Position numbers and translations under genes: made by a program. A stretch of DNA of 64,000 bases, taken from NCBI GenBank assembly GCA_036873755.1, contig JAVTVY010036896.1:62001-126000 (forward strand), in the 5' to 3' direction. Position 1 is the stretch's first letter; every line of letters begins with the position of its first letter. The DNA is from Hanleya hanleyi (lineage: Eukaryota > Mollusca > Polyplacophora > Lepidopleurida > Hanleyidae). The notes beneath the pieces are model-generated. The model was not told the origin of the DNA and made no database searches. It worked only from the letters and a program-made list of their open reading frames with translations. This document shows positions 22,301-31,322 of this stretch, one piece after another.

Positions 22301-24396
22301 TAGGATTGCCATGAGGCCAAAGGACCCAGAATACAATAAGTATTTGTCAATTTTCCCGCTGTTCACAGCTATTCCCGAAAGGGATCTAGAAACCACGTTA
22401 CATACACCCATAACGGTGAACAGGAGGGAAGACTGTGACGTGGTTGTGCCATGTTCCACCGTAAAACTGGGCAAATACAGCATAACTATTGAAAAGGTAA
22501 TGCTCCAGAGAAAGACGCTGCTGCAGAACGTTAACATGGGCAGGCCGAAAATGGCTTTGGCGCATGCCTTTGTCGTGCGAATTATGGAAGCGTACCACGA
22601 CGAATCCCGTTCGTCTTTTACTTTAGGCTTTATCACGCTCGTCGTTGAGGCGACCATTTCGTGTTTCTCAGCTGCATAACTAAGTTCGACCACAGATGGC
22701 TTGCAGATGAGCGAACAGACACAGAGATTGGCCATGATCCCAGCCAACAGAAGGAACATTCCTCTCCAGCCGTAGGTTTCAACAATGTAACTGGTCAATG
22801 GTGGGCCGACCATCATGCCAATACCTCCTCCCGTGACAGAAAATCCCGTGGCTATGTCCAAGTGTTTGTCGAAGTAGAATCCGAGGACCACCATGCTTGG
22901 GGAATAGACAATCCCCGTTCCCAGACCTGTGTGTACAAGAAGGGAAGGTGTCATTAGCAAACTTGTTCCATGCGAGAAGATAAGTATGTTATGTCACAAT
23001 TCAGACAGGTTGTAGTGTAGATTGATCTCGTAAGAGAATAAAAAATCCCAAGCACACTCTTACAATGACCATATGACGTCACCTGGCGCGCTGTTGAAGG
23101 GGAGTTAACTTTTGACGTTATTGGCGTCCTGAGGGGCGAACACAAATGATAGCATCGCAAAATAGAAGCCGCAACGTTTCTCAGCAACAAAGGTTCTCCC
23201 ATCAATGAAATTTCGTACAGAATCCAGAAATGCAATGTGCATAGTTTTCTCGAAATTTTGAGTGAAAATCACTAAGTTTGAGTGACATTTACTCAAGTTT
23301 AAGCTGGTAACTCAGTCAAATTGAGAGAAGTTGAACTCAAGTTGAACTCACTCAACTTGAATGAAAGTCACTCATCTTGAGCGAAATTCTTCACTCAAGT
23401 GCTTGAGTGGGATGAATTTCCACTCTTACTTGAATGAAATTTCACTCATCTCTCAAGGATCACCATGGTTGTTATAGTGATTCGCTAGTTCAGCCAGGCT
23501 TTTCTTTTTCGTTAAATATAGAATGGAACGACTTGAATAGGTATACCTGTGAGTAGGGCAAGTGTGAAATACAGGTGACCAAGACTGGTGACGAACGCAC
23601 TGGAGGCCAGACCCACGAATATGAGGATACTGCCAATCATCATGGTGGTTCGACAACTTGTGGCATTGACCAGGATTCCAACCAAGGGGCCTGTCAATAA
23701 AACAAAATGTTTTCAAACTTCATGTACCGGTAACAGAAATAGAATTAACAATTATATATGGTTATGTATGACATTATTGTCCATACTATGCAAAAATGTA
23801 CACAGCCCTGTAAACGTTATCTTTAGTATATTATTGGTAAAAGAGTGCATTCAGAAACGTTAAGAATATGACATGTTACTGTTAATCATATAGACTGTTA
23901 AATCAAGACTCCAGATGAACGCAAATTCATTTTGATGGCTTTCTACCAGGGCCACAGAAAGCATGACATACATTCAATTCCACTTTGAAGACCTAATAAT
24001 CTGTTTTTAGAAGATTATTTGAATAGACACTGATTCTGTATCAAAATTACTCTGGGATCTTGTTAAATTCAGACTTTGGAGAATACACGACAACAGATAT
24101 TTACCGGTGGCTATATATCACTGCAGTTCATTGCATTTTGTTTATTTGCGCACCAGGTGTACGCAGACGCGTAATACCATAACCGAACACCTACCAGGCA
24201 AGCTGACGAGGCTGGCGGCGATACTGAGAATCCAAGTCGTGTCCACTAATCCCTGCTGGAAGGTGTCGAGTAGAACGATTTGAACAACACCGTAACTGTA
24301 ATTCAACATTCCGATCATCGCCTGCGTTAAACACGCGGCTATCATGACCATCCACGCCCAACCGTGGTCAACATCACGCAACCGTTTCCCATCCAT
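13334..24396 (-). CDS. Monocarboxylate-transporter-like (SLC16 family) protein, five exons, complete reading frame
   Basis: Exons (minus): 24396-24195, 23690-23547, 22926-22099, 21287-21237 and 13713-13334. All introns are GT-AG and phase 1; the sum is 1605 nt, giving 534 residues. ATG is followed by a short cytoplasmic N-terminus and the family's first motif (HGWAW, near residue 11). The second family motif is FYFDKHLDIATGF at about 132-144. Twelve membrane helices are plausible: six before and six after a charged loop around 190-225. In helix 8 the conserved arginine is present (R296), but the acidic residue four positions earlier, essential in MCT1, is asparagine (N292). Proton coupling may therefore differ, as in orphan SLC16 members. 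The C-terminal tail has a six-residue repeat (LRxGSQ-like, about 447-482). The protein would sit in the plasma membrane and carry small organic anions; the substrate is unknown. Intron 4 (21236-13714) is 7.5 kb and full of transposons. Confidence 0.85.
13769..13827 (-). pseudogene. Partial duplicate of the transporter's last exon with a lost acceptor
   Basis: 59 bp match the 5' end of exon 5 (13658-13716) with three differences. One of them changes the acceptor TAG/GTT to TAT/GTT, so the AG needed for splicing is absent. The copy lies about 110 bp 5' of the genuine exon start in the direction of transcription. The helix-12 coding frame is preserved across the copied part (methionine replaces lysine), then runs into unrelated sequence. 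It is a decoy or dead exon produced by a short tandem duplication. Confidence 0.8.
14072..14240. mobile_element. Small MITE in transporter intron 4 region
   Basis: The left end 'acactgaaaaaaaaaatcc' pairs with the right end 'ggatttttttttccgtgt'. The interior is symmetrical around 'aattccttaacatgataagg'. About 170 bp, non-coding. Confidence 0.65.
14473..14954. mobile_element. Foldback MITE with perfect 8-bp target duplication (hAT-like)
   Basis: A nearly perfect hairpin with arms of about 235 bp and a loop near 14705-14721. Its ends begin 'cacagttgcctggcctgtgg'. Immediately outside, GGTGAACT is present as an exact direct repeat at 14465-14472 and 14955-14962. Eight-bp duplications are typical of hAT transposons (also of P-type elements). 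It lies in intron 4 of the transporter gene. The high arm identity suggests a fairly recent insertion. Confidence 0.85.
15217..16485. mobile_element. 1.27-kb TIR element in transporter intron 4
   Basis: 'ggttaagg' at 15217 and 'ccttaacc' at 16478 begin long inverted ends of about 200 bp. Pairs include 'cagtgtgaaggcaaa' with 'tttgccttcacactg', and 'gaaatttttcacactgtaaa' with its complement near 16362-16381. A second inverted pair lies inside: 'cagctgtctgaagttttgta' type at about 15590-15655, with its complement at 15885-15950. No transposase frame is visible. The nested symmetry suggests a foldback element. Confidence 0.75.
16800..17745 (-). repeat. Four diverged ~165-bp tandem units of a common mollusc-type repeat
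   Basis: Units share 'cacagttctgcagata', 'acattcaagcatata', 'aaaggggcataactctgtaa' and 'ttttcaaaatttggtagct' motifs, at about 16815, 17135, 17320 and 17480. Two of the blocks end with 'cggttttgcctaaaatgcgg' and then 'ccccgaggccaaaatggycg', near 17050 and 17715. No coding frame is supported. The array lies in transporter intron 4. Confidence 0.75.
18228..19685 (-). mobile_element. Penelope-like retroelement, copy 2 (5' truncated)
   Basis: The minus strand reads reverse-transcriptase coding sequence (about 19685-18784), then a C-terminal coding remnant and a 3' tail shared with the other three copies, ending at 'agacgctt' near 18228. Compared with copy 4, about 170 bp are missing just after 18784, so the frame stops early. 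A one-base shift near 19615-19630 disconnects the upstream part. It lies in transporter intron 4, antisense to nothing coding and in the same direction as the host gene. Confidence 0.8.
18784..19614 (-). pseudogene. Reverse transcriptase fragment, Penelope-like type
   Basis: A 276-codon frame with recognisable polymerase motifs: motif A region with WDFSTLYTTIP at about 108-118, motif B region GIPVGTNCAPLLADL at about 192-206, and the catalytic YIDD at 236-239. The order and spacing fit the reverse transcriptases I associate with Penelope-like elements. No endonuclease domain is encoded here. The 5' end is cut by a frameshift and truncation, and the 3' end by a deletion that removes the thumb-like C-terminus. 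That C-terminus is still visible in part at 18558-18775. The exact clade is uncertain. Confidence 0.8.
19770..20918. mobile_element. Tc1/mariner-like non-autonomous element with TA duplication
   Basis: Ends read 'cagggcgagtaaaaaaaaa' from 19770 and the complement of 'cagggtgagtaaaaaaaaa' ending at 20918, each flanked outside by TA. The similarity of the arms extends for about 200 bp inward and includes 'tgtccac' and 'attcat' blocks. The end sequence and TA target are typical of Tc1/mariner transposons. No transposase remains. A SINE has inserted in its middle. Confidence 0.8.
20015..20520 (-). mobile_element. tRNA-derived SINE with 13-bp target-site duplication
   Basis: On the minus strand the head starts at 20520 and has an A-box-like 'gtggtctaaggcgcttc' and a B-box 'gggttcgagctc', the internal RNA polymerase III promoter of tRNA-derived SINEs. 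The body contains 'ggttctctccgggtactccg'-type sequence, and the 3' end is a pyrimidine-rich simple tract. CTGTTGATGAAGA is an exact direct repeat at 20002-20014 and 20521-20533, the mark of LINE-mediated insertion. It sits inside the Tc1/mariner-like element. Confidence 0.85.
23265..23455. repeat. Degenerate 'cactcaagttgag' repeat in transporter intron 2
   Basis: Short words (actcaa, ttgagtga, cactcatctt) recur in both orientations through about 190 bp of the 620-bp intron between exons 2 and 3. It is low-complexity sequence with no exon. Confidence 0.7.
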
Positions 24397-24518
24397 TTTG
24401 AATTCAAAGTTCGGATATACTGGATGTCAGAACTGATTGACAAGATATATGACCCTGTGTCATCTCAGACACTTCATCTCAGACACATCTGTCTTAATCT
24501 GTAAACATATAAAAACAT

Positions 24519-25036
24519 AAGAAGATATATATTTTTGTCATTCAGAAAGTGATCGTATAACATTATCGTTATTTTGGGACTACACTATCTCAGTATAACC
24601 CAGATTTTGGTGCTGAAAATTGGTAGAATCCCGTGCGAGATTCGAACCAGCGACCTCTGGAGTAAGGCACCTAATCGCCAACACAAAATGTCGACGATCT
24701 AAACCACTTGGCCAATGGGCCTCCCACAGAAATAGGAGGTAGCAGACCGGTAGTCTTGAAAGCGAACATACAGTACCCCTCTGATGACCGTAATGACACA
24801 GCTTCCATAGCTGAATACATAGGAAGATATATTTTTGTCATTTAGAAAGTGATCGTATAAAATTAGTTTTCGTTATTATGGTATTACACTATCTTAGTAT
24901 AGCACAGATTCTAGTGCTGAAAATTGGTCGTGTCCCGTGTGGGATTCGAACCAGAGTAAGGCACCTAATCGCCAGCACTATATGTCGGCGATCTAAACCA
25001 TTCGGCCAACGGGCCTCCCACAAAAATAGGAGGCAG
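24519..25036 (-). mobile_element. Tandem pair of tRNA-derived SINE copies upstream of the transporter gene
   Basis: Two copies, about 24519-24742 and 24821-25036, lie in the same orientation. On the minus strand each starts with a tRNA-like head ('ggcccattggccaagtggtt' in the first, then 'ggttcgaatctcgc' as B-box) followed by a shared body ending 'cactttctgaatgac'. The heads resemble leucine/serine tRNA but lack a credible acceptor stem and anticodon arm, so these are SINE heads and not tRNA genes. They occupy 120-640 bp 5' of the transporter ATG and could affect its promoter. Confidence 0.75.
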
Positions 25037-26038
25037 TTCGACTACCGGTCGAATCCCAATCCCAATCCCCAAAATAACGAAAATAATGTTACATCAAAAC
25101 AAGTAGTGAATGATCAGAAATACGATTTAACAACACCACATCAACGTTAGCAAGGTCTACGTCCAGCATCTATTTATAAATGTACAATTCCGCTTTGAAG
25201 ACAACTGGTGTTCTGATATAAGAGCAGTTCGAAGCGAATGGGTAGAATGTACTTGAAGGTACGCAATAGAAATGGTCTCTGTCCGGACCAAAGCACCGAG
25301 AACCCCTCGAGGAACATGTATTTGAATAAATAAGTAAGTGAATAGGATTTAAAGTCGCCTTCAACATTATTTCAGTCATATCGCGACGAACCAACTAAGC
25401 AACACCCAGCTAAGTTGCAAAGAAATCTTTGAAGTAGCATGGAACCAGACACTCTCCATCCACGCTACAAAACACTGAGGACAGCACACAAGACAAAGTC
25501 CTTCCTGAAGAACAAGCAGTTGATACCAACAAGCAATAGGTTAATCTCACTTAGCGATAGGCTTCTGTTCTATGACCACATGTACATGTATGTTTGATGC
25601 AAGTTCTCCCAAGCAAAGTGTAAGACGACATGCATTTGTCAGGTATGTTTGATGTCCCAATGCATAGTCATGCTTGTGATATGGTGGTATAAAAAGCAAT
25701 TCGGGATAAATTGACACAGTTTGACCTGGTGACCTGGGAAAATATGGGTCAATATATCGATAAGGCGGAAAGCTGTCTCTTGACAAGAAGGGAAAAACAT
25801 TTAAAAAAGAAAAATTCACACAAATCTATTCTCTTGCCAACGTGTTAAGCAATATATCTGGCGTACAAATGTCGGGAGATTTATGCGTAAAAAGGAAGCT
25901 TTTCTGCTGTTGATTTTTTCGGAGGGAAGAGGACTTCAATATCAATACTTTATGGAAGATCGGAACAGTCGAATATTTATAGCTCCTTATTTTGTACTGG
26001 GAAGGGACGATTACTGATTGTACAATCCTCTCCCGTAC
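25037..26038. other. Unassigned sequence
   Basis: No gene or repeat family is recognised. Open frames (for example 25547-25819, minus) are unspliced and featureless. Confidence 0.4.
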
Positions 26039-26046
26039 CTGATGCC

Positions 26047-26132
26047 ATCTTCGCTTGCCAAGTTGACTACATCGCAACGCTCTACACTCCCCAGAGTTGT
26101 GTGATGTAGTCGACTTGGCTAGAGAAGGGGAT
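26047..26132. mobile_element. 86-bp miniature palindromic element, same family as 48618-49135
   Basis: The arms 'gccaagttgactacatcgc' and 'gtgatgtagtcgacttggc' are inverted. CTGATGCC flanks it as a direct repeat at 26039-26046 and 26133-26140. The terminal sequence matches the ends of the larger element at 48.6-49.1 kb, so this is an extreme internal-deletion derivative. Confidence 0.75.
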
Positions 26133-26140
26133 CTGATGCC

Positions 26141-27392
26141 GTCATCGACCAATTCTTCTCAAAGAGAATGCATTCATACAAAGAAAACACCGGTATGATG
26201 GAACAGATCTAGAGACGACTTTACGAACGGTTGAATACCGTAAGATGTAGGCCTACCCTGGGATCATGTGTATCCATTTTCAGCCTACTTTCGGCAACTG
26301 CAAAAGGGAATTTCCAGAAATCAATACCACGTGAATTCGTCAGCCAATCAGCTAAAGTCTACCAACGTTACCTCAACGTAACCCGCCATTTTCGAGTCAT
26401 GCGATGTCCTACTTGTTCAAAATTACAGATCTACCACACCTACCATCTACCATCCAATAGGGTGATACGAAAGTTATTCATACCTATATATTTTGTAAGC
26501 CCAGGCAATATCTGTTTCCGAAGTGGTATGAAAACCTGTAATTCATCAGATTTCTCGAGTCTGTTCTCCGCCCGATGAAGGCCGAACAGAATCCGGTAAA
26601 GTACCGGGATATCGCTCCGCGATAATGGAGACACACGATTCGCAAGCCATCTTTTGGATGGCGAAGTGTACGCAAATGAAGAAATCCCATTGGTGTCCCT
26701 TAATATGGACTCGCTAGATACGTGCAGTTTATGTCTAAATGACTGACTTCAGGCAGCTACCTTTGAGGGCAAATCGCTCTTTTCTGTTGTATGAATTTTC
26801 TTGTTGAATTTAATCATCAAGCCACCTGAGGCCGTCTTTTTTCTGACTGCATATACGTTGTACTCTACGTTTCTACTGAACATAACAAAATGCACTGTGG
26901 AAAATTTGAGACTGTCAACATGTGACCTCTTGTTATTCCGAGTGAATGTTATTGGAATACAGTATCAATGATTCAAATGATTATTCAGTTATGTGCATAG
27001 CCAATACTGGTCAACACTAGAGACCTAGAGACCTTTGAAACAGCGTATAATGGAACAGTGTATAGCTTTACTGGCAGATTCCAGGCTGCACATAGGTTAT
27101 TGAATTCAGCAGGCTACTTCAGCTTGTATACGCTGGCCAGTGGTCATGTCAGCAAAATTTATAAACTATATCCATGTTCAGCTAACATATATCTATGACC
27201 ACAAAATTACTCACATTAATAAAATGTCAACTACTTACATTTTATCTGATTGTGAAATGTCACATTTGTATGTGTTTAGCTCGAAATGTCAGCGTTAAAA
27301 AAGTACAAAAAATATATAATTCAGAATTCAGCGGCCATTGGATCGTAACGCAAATGAATTATAACTCCTGTAATATCATATTTAAGTTCATC
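26141..27392. other. Unassigned sequence
   Basis: No supported gene. Overlapping open frames on both strands at 26231-26690 have no recognisable domain or splice context. Confidence 0.4.
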
Positions 27393-27935
27393 TTAATTTT
27401 ATCAAGCCAATTTCTACGTTCCCACTTCGAATCTGTCTTGATTTATCTGACCATCTTCAGTGTTCAAAATCCGAGGTGTAAATTTCCCTTACGAACGAGA
27501 GACGAACCAATCAGAACGTAAACGCCGATTGTGAGTAGAGTGACATCATCCTCAAGGAGCGGCGTCATTCCTCCTAATATGGTGCTTGTATGACCCAATA
27601 TATAGGTCAGCCAATCAATAACGCTCTTCTATGGCACATTTAGAAATTCAAATGGTTTCGAGGTCAGTGATGTCTCGTGTTTATTTATAAGTTCTTCGAA
27701 CAGTGAAGGGGGCCAGATATATCAAGGGAAGTTCGAAGTGGGAACGTAGGAATTGGGTCGATACTTGGTGTAAGAACGCATTGTTGAGGCTTTTGTTGAG
27801 GCTTTTGTGCAGCTGAAAAGGGTCACGTCTAGACGCATTGTTGAGCTCAGACAGGCTATTGTAGGCTTTGTCTTGTGCGTTCTTACACCAAGTATAAACC
27901 AGGAATGGGCTTGATAAAATGAAGATGATTTAAGT
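27393..27935. mobile_element. TIR element copy A, interrupted by a nested MITE
   Basis: It starts 'tttatcaagccaatttctac' near 27401, and the matching inverted end is 'ttcgaagtgggaacgtagga' near 27733. The end is resumed after the nested insertion by 'gcttgataaaatgaagat' near 27909. The interior closely matches copy B at 28217-28605 in reverse orientation ('gacgccgcta'/'gcggcgtcattcctcctaat'). Confidence 0.7.
27761..27895. mobile_element. Nested 135-bp MITE with perfect 20-bp TIRs
   Basis: 'atacttggtgtaagaacgca' at 27761-27780 is the exact reverse complement of 27876-27895. It splits the right end of copy A, so it inserted later. The short symmetrical ends allow a TA target, but this cannot be fixed exactly. 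Confidence 0.8.
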
Positions 27936-28014
27936 TCAGCGACCTTGAATACACCTAATGTGACTTTTCCGTTCAAATAGGTCATTTTTGGGGGAAAGAG
28001 TCACCATTTGATTT

Positions 28015-29110
28015 AGGACTTAGGATAGGCTGACAACACCAAAAATGTTCAGTTCGTTGTCTATCCTGCAAGATGATGATACCGACATTTCGTTAAAATC
28101 AAAATCAGTCGAAAAGAAATCGTGTAAGGAAGGTTTATAATGTCCATGATTACAGAGCCATCAAGTGATAAAAACCTCACGAAATCCGGGTCAATTCCCC
28201 AGACGTCTGATCAAACCATCTTCATTTTATCAAGCCAATTTCTACGTTCCCACTTCGAACTTCCCTTGATATATCGGCCCCCTTCAATGTTCAAAGAACT
28301 TATAAATAGGCACGATACATCACTGACCTCGATAACATTTGAATTTCGAAATGGGTCACAGAAGAGCGTTATTGATTGTCTGACCTATATAGCGGGCTAA
28401 TACAAACACCATATTAGGAGGAATGACGCCGCTAATTGAGGGTGATGTCACAGTCTACACACAATCGGTGTGTAGGTACTGATTGGTTCATCGAACGTTT
28501 GTAGGTGAAATTTACACCTCGGATTTTGAACACTGAAGGGGGTCAGATAAATCAAGGCAGGTTCGAAGTGAGAACGTAGAAATTGACTGGATAAAATGAA
28601 GATGGACCAAACAAGCTCCAATGATTTCAGAGATATGGACGTTTGAATTGTCGATGGCGAAGTCGTCAAATTTAAGGATTCTGCAATCACTGGATTGCAA
28701 GGAGTACTCCAGCAATGTCATATTTATTTCAGTTCAGGATAGACACCGAATACACCGATAATCAAGAAATTGCCGTCATTTTTTTTGTTAAAAACGTCAA
28801 CATTTGAGTTGCCGAAATCGTGCCCTTAGGGTCAAGCTAACAACACCAACACTTTTTCAGGTCTTTGTCTATCCTACAAGATCGCTATACCCACATTTCG
28901 TGAAACTTGATCCAGCGATTCGAAAGAAATCCTTTCAGAAAGGTTTGTAACGTCCATGACTACAGCGCCATCTAGGTTAAAAAAAAAACAAAAACAAAAA
29001 ACACACACACACAGGAAGACACGACCAGGCAATTCCTCAGACATAGGGAGATTCCAAAGAAAGTTTAACCCAAAAAAATTTCAACGGTTTTAGAGATATG
29101 GACGTTAGAA
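28015..29110. repeat. Diverged direct repeats around TIR copy B
   Basis: About 28015-28215 and 28805-29045 share 'gtctatcctrcaagat', 'acatttcgt', 'gaaagaaatc' and 'gtccatgaytacagmgccatc'. Also 'agagatatggacgttwgaatt' occurs at 28630 and 29093. These look like a dispersed repeat into which TIR copy B inserted. A short related tag ('catgattacagcgccaac') occurs at 39386. Confidence 0.6.
28217..28605. mobile_element. TIR element copy B, inverted relative to copy A
   Basis: The ends 'tttatcaagccaatttctac' (about 28228) and 'gtagaaattgactggataaa' (about 28576) are inverted. The interior is homologous to copy A with opposite order. Short open frames inside are repeat-derived. Confidence 0.75.
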
Positions 29111-29646
29111 TTGACGACGGTGGCGGAGCAGTTTCTCGGTAATACATAACGAGTATCCGCTTCGTGGAAATGCTCTAGTCATATTTACCCTATCAACATT
29201 TCAATTGAGAGAGACTTGTCGAGTAGAGATAAAATCCTCAGAGATATGTAGACTTATATCTTACCTCAACTTGTAATCCACCGAGAATGGCACGAGTTCA
29301 AGAAATGTTCTGTCTGACCAGATGTGATCTTTCCCACAACATGATGACCATGGGTGATATATATAGCAATTAGTTCATCCGGACTCAGCCGGTATTTCGT
29401 GTGATATTTACTGAGCACACATATAGACATTTACCTTTATACCCGAGTGTTTAACCGAGCATACTGTCAGCCGGTTATCCTCCACAAGATCTTAAGTAAC
29501 GCCATTTGATATCCCCACCGTTCAGTCTACACGATCGTACACCGCGTGCACAATAGCCACCTCCACGATTTGCCTAAAATGACACAGAAGTACAATTATA
29601 AAAGTGACATTGCACAATTTTTTGCATGTACACACAGGGAAATGTA

Positions 29647-31320
29647 CGGAAGCATAGATAGGACATGGGTGAAAATTATTTTTCCGTCCAAGAAATTATC
29701 TCCGACCCGGAGAAACATCTCCGACCCGAAGATAATTATCTCCGACCCGGAGATACATCTCCGACCCGGAGATAATTATCTCCGACCCCGAGATACATCT
29801 CCGAACCGGAGATAATTATCTCCGACCCGGAGAAACATCTCCGACCCGGATCTCCGACCCGGAGATAATTATCTCCGACCCAGAGATACATCGACCCGGA
29901 GATAATTATCTCCGACCCGGAGAAACATCTCCGACCCGGAGATAATTATCTCCGACCCCGAGAGACCCGGAGATAATTATCTCCGACCCGGAGATAATTA
30001 TCTCCGACCCGGAGAAACATCTCCGACCCGGAGATAATTATCTCCGACCCGGAGAAACATCTCCGACCCGGAGAAACATCTCCGGCCCGGAGATAATTGA
30101 CCAATGAGAGTCGAGCTCACAAAGACGCCATTGTTATGGGAAAATGAACATGGATGGGTTAAGAGATGAATTAATAACGGGGTACTTTGAGGCTGGATTG
30201 CTGTACAATGATATGATATTTATTCTTAATCAAGAGCATTTCCTCATGAAATATTGTTATCGCGATTTCTCAGGAACTACTGTATGGATCTTTCCCAAAT
30301 TCGGTACACAGGTTCCCCTCGGGGTCTAGTTCTGCAAGATAACTTTTCTGGTCCGATTCGGAAATCCAATATGGCCGCCAGGCAGCCATCTTGGATTTCC
30401 CCATGTAACATTGTTATCGCGATTTCTCAGGAACTACTTCATGGATCTTTCTCAAATTTGGTACACAGGTTCCCCTTGGGATCTAGTTGTGCTAGATACC
30501 TGGTCCGATTCGAAAATCCAATATGGCCACCAGGTGACCATCTTGGATTTTTCCATGAAATTTTGTTATTGTCATTTCTCAGGAAGTACTGCATGGATCT
30601 TTCTCAAATTTGGTAAACCGGTTTCCCTTAGGGTCTAGTTGTGCAAGGCACCTTTTCTGGTCCGATTCACGCACACTGGAAGTGATGTCATACATGACGT
30701 CACACTTGCGCAGAAAACACCTGCGCATATAAAGCGCATATTGAGCCTCTTTGACCTCTGAGTGCACTCTATCAGATGATGCATCACTTCCGTAATATAA
30801 ATTATATAGGAAACAAATGGAACCTTATTGACCTCAGAGGTCAAAGGTCAAGGAAGGGACTTATGCCCTTTGTATACTACTAACGTTCAAGACAACATAC
30901 ACTACATGTTCGAACAAAAACTTGTTATGAAATCATTCACACATAAGATTTGTTACCGGCTGGTTTGTTATTTTAAGAAATTGAAGACTTGTTATAACCC
31001 AGCGTACGTGACTTTCCATACCTCACACATATAAAAATGGCGGTAACGATTGCTGCCACACCATTGGTCAATTATCTCCGGGTCGGAGACGTATCTCGGG
31101 GTCGGAGATGTTTCTCCGGGTCGGAGATAATTATCTCCGGGTCGGAGATGTTTCTCCGGGTCGGAGATAATTATCTCCGGGTCGGAGATGTATCTCTGGG
31201 TCGGAGATAATTATCTCCGGGTCGGAGATAATTATCTCCGGGTCGGAGATGTTTCTCCGGGTCGGAGATAATTTCTTGGACGGAAAAATAATTTTCACCC
31301 ATGTCCTATCTATGCTTCCG
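29647..31320. mobile_element. 1.67-kb composite element with minisatellite-bearing inverted arms and TA target
   Basis: The ends are inverted: 'cggaagcatagataggacat' from 29647 and its exact complement ending at 31320, with TA immediately outside on both sides. Each arm continues through about 50 bp of further inverted identity into arrays of 20-bp 'ggagataattatctccgacc' / 'ggagaaacatctccgaccc' units: 29696-30098 and 31068-31274, in opposite orientations. The arms extend past the arrays to 'gataattgaccaatg' / 'cattggtcaattatc'. The core holds three units of the ~156-bp repeat seen at 59.8-61.8 kb plus about 350 bp of unassigned DNA. No transposase is visible. Confidence 0.85.
30250..30665 (+). 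repeat. Three ~156-bp tandem units (same family as 59.8-61.8 kb)
   Basis: Units begin 'ttgttatcgcgatttctcag' at about 30256, 30412 and 30568. Each runs through 'ggaactactgcatggatctt', 'tctagttgtgcaagatac' and 'gccatcttggatttccc'. They lie inside the composite TA-flanked element. Frames open across units are period artefacts. Confidence 0.9.
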
Positions 31321-31322
31321 TA

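Noticed and set aside
22119..22679. 186-codon plus-strand open frame
   Set aside because: Exact antisense of transporter exon 3, whose minus-strand reading has family motifs and correct splice junctions.
24600..25025. Genuine tRNA genes
   Set aside because: A- and B-boxes are present, but acceptor stems do not pair and the sequence continues into a shared SINE body.
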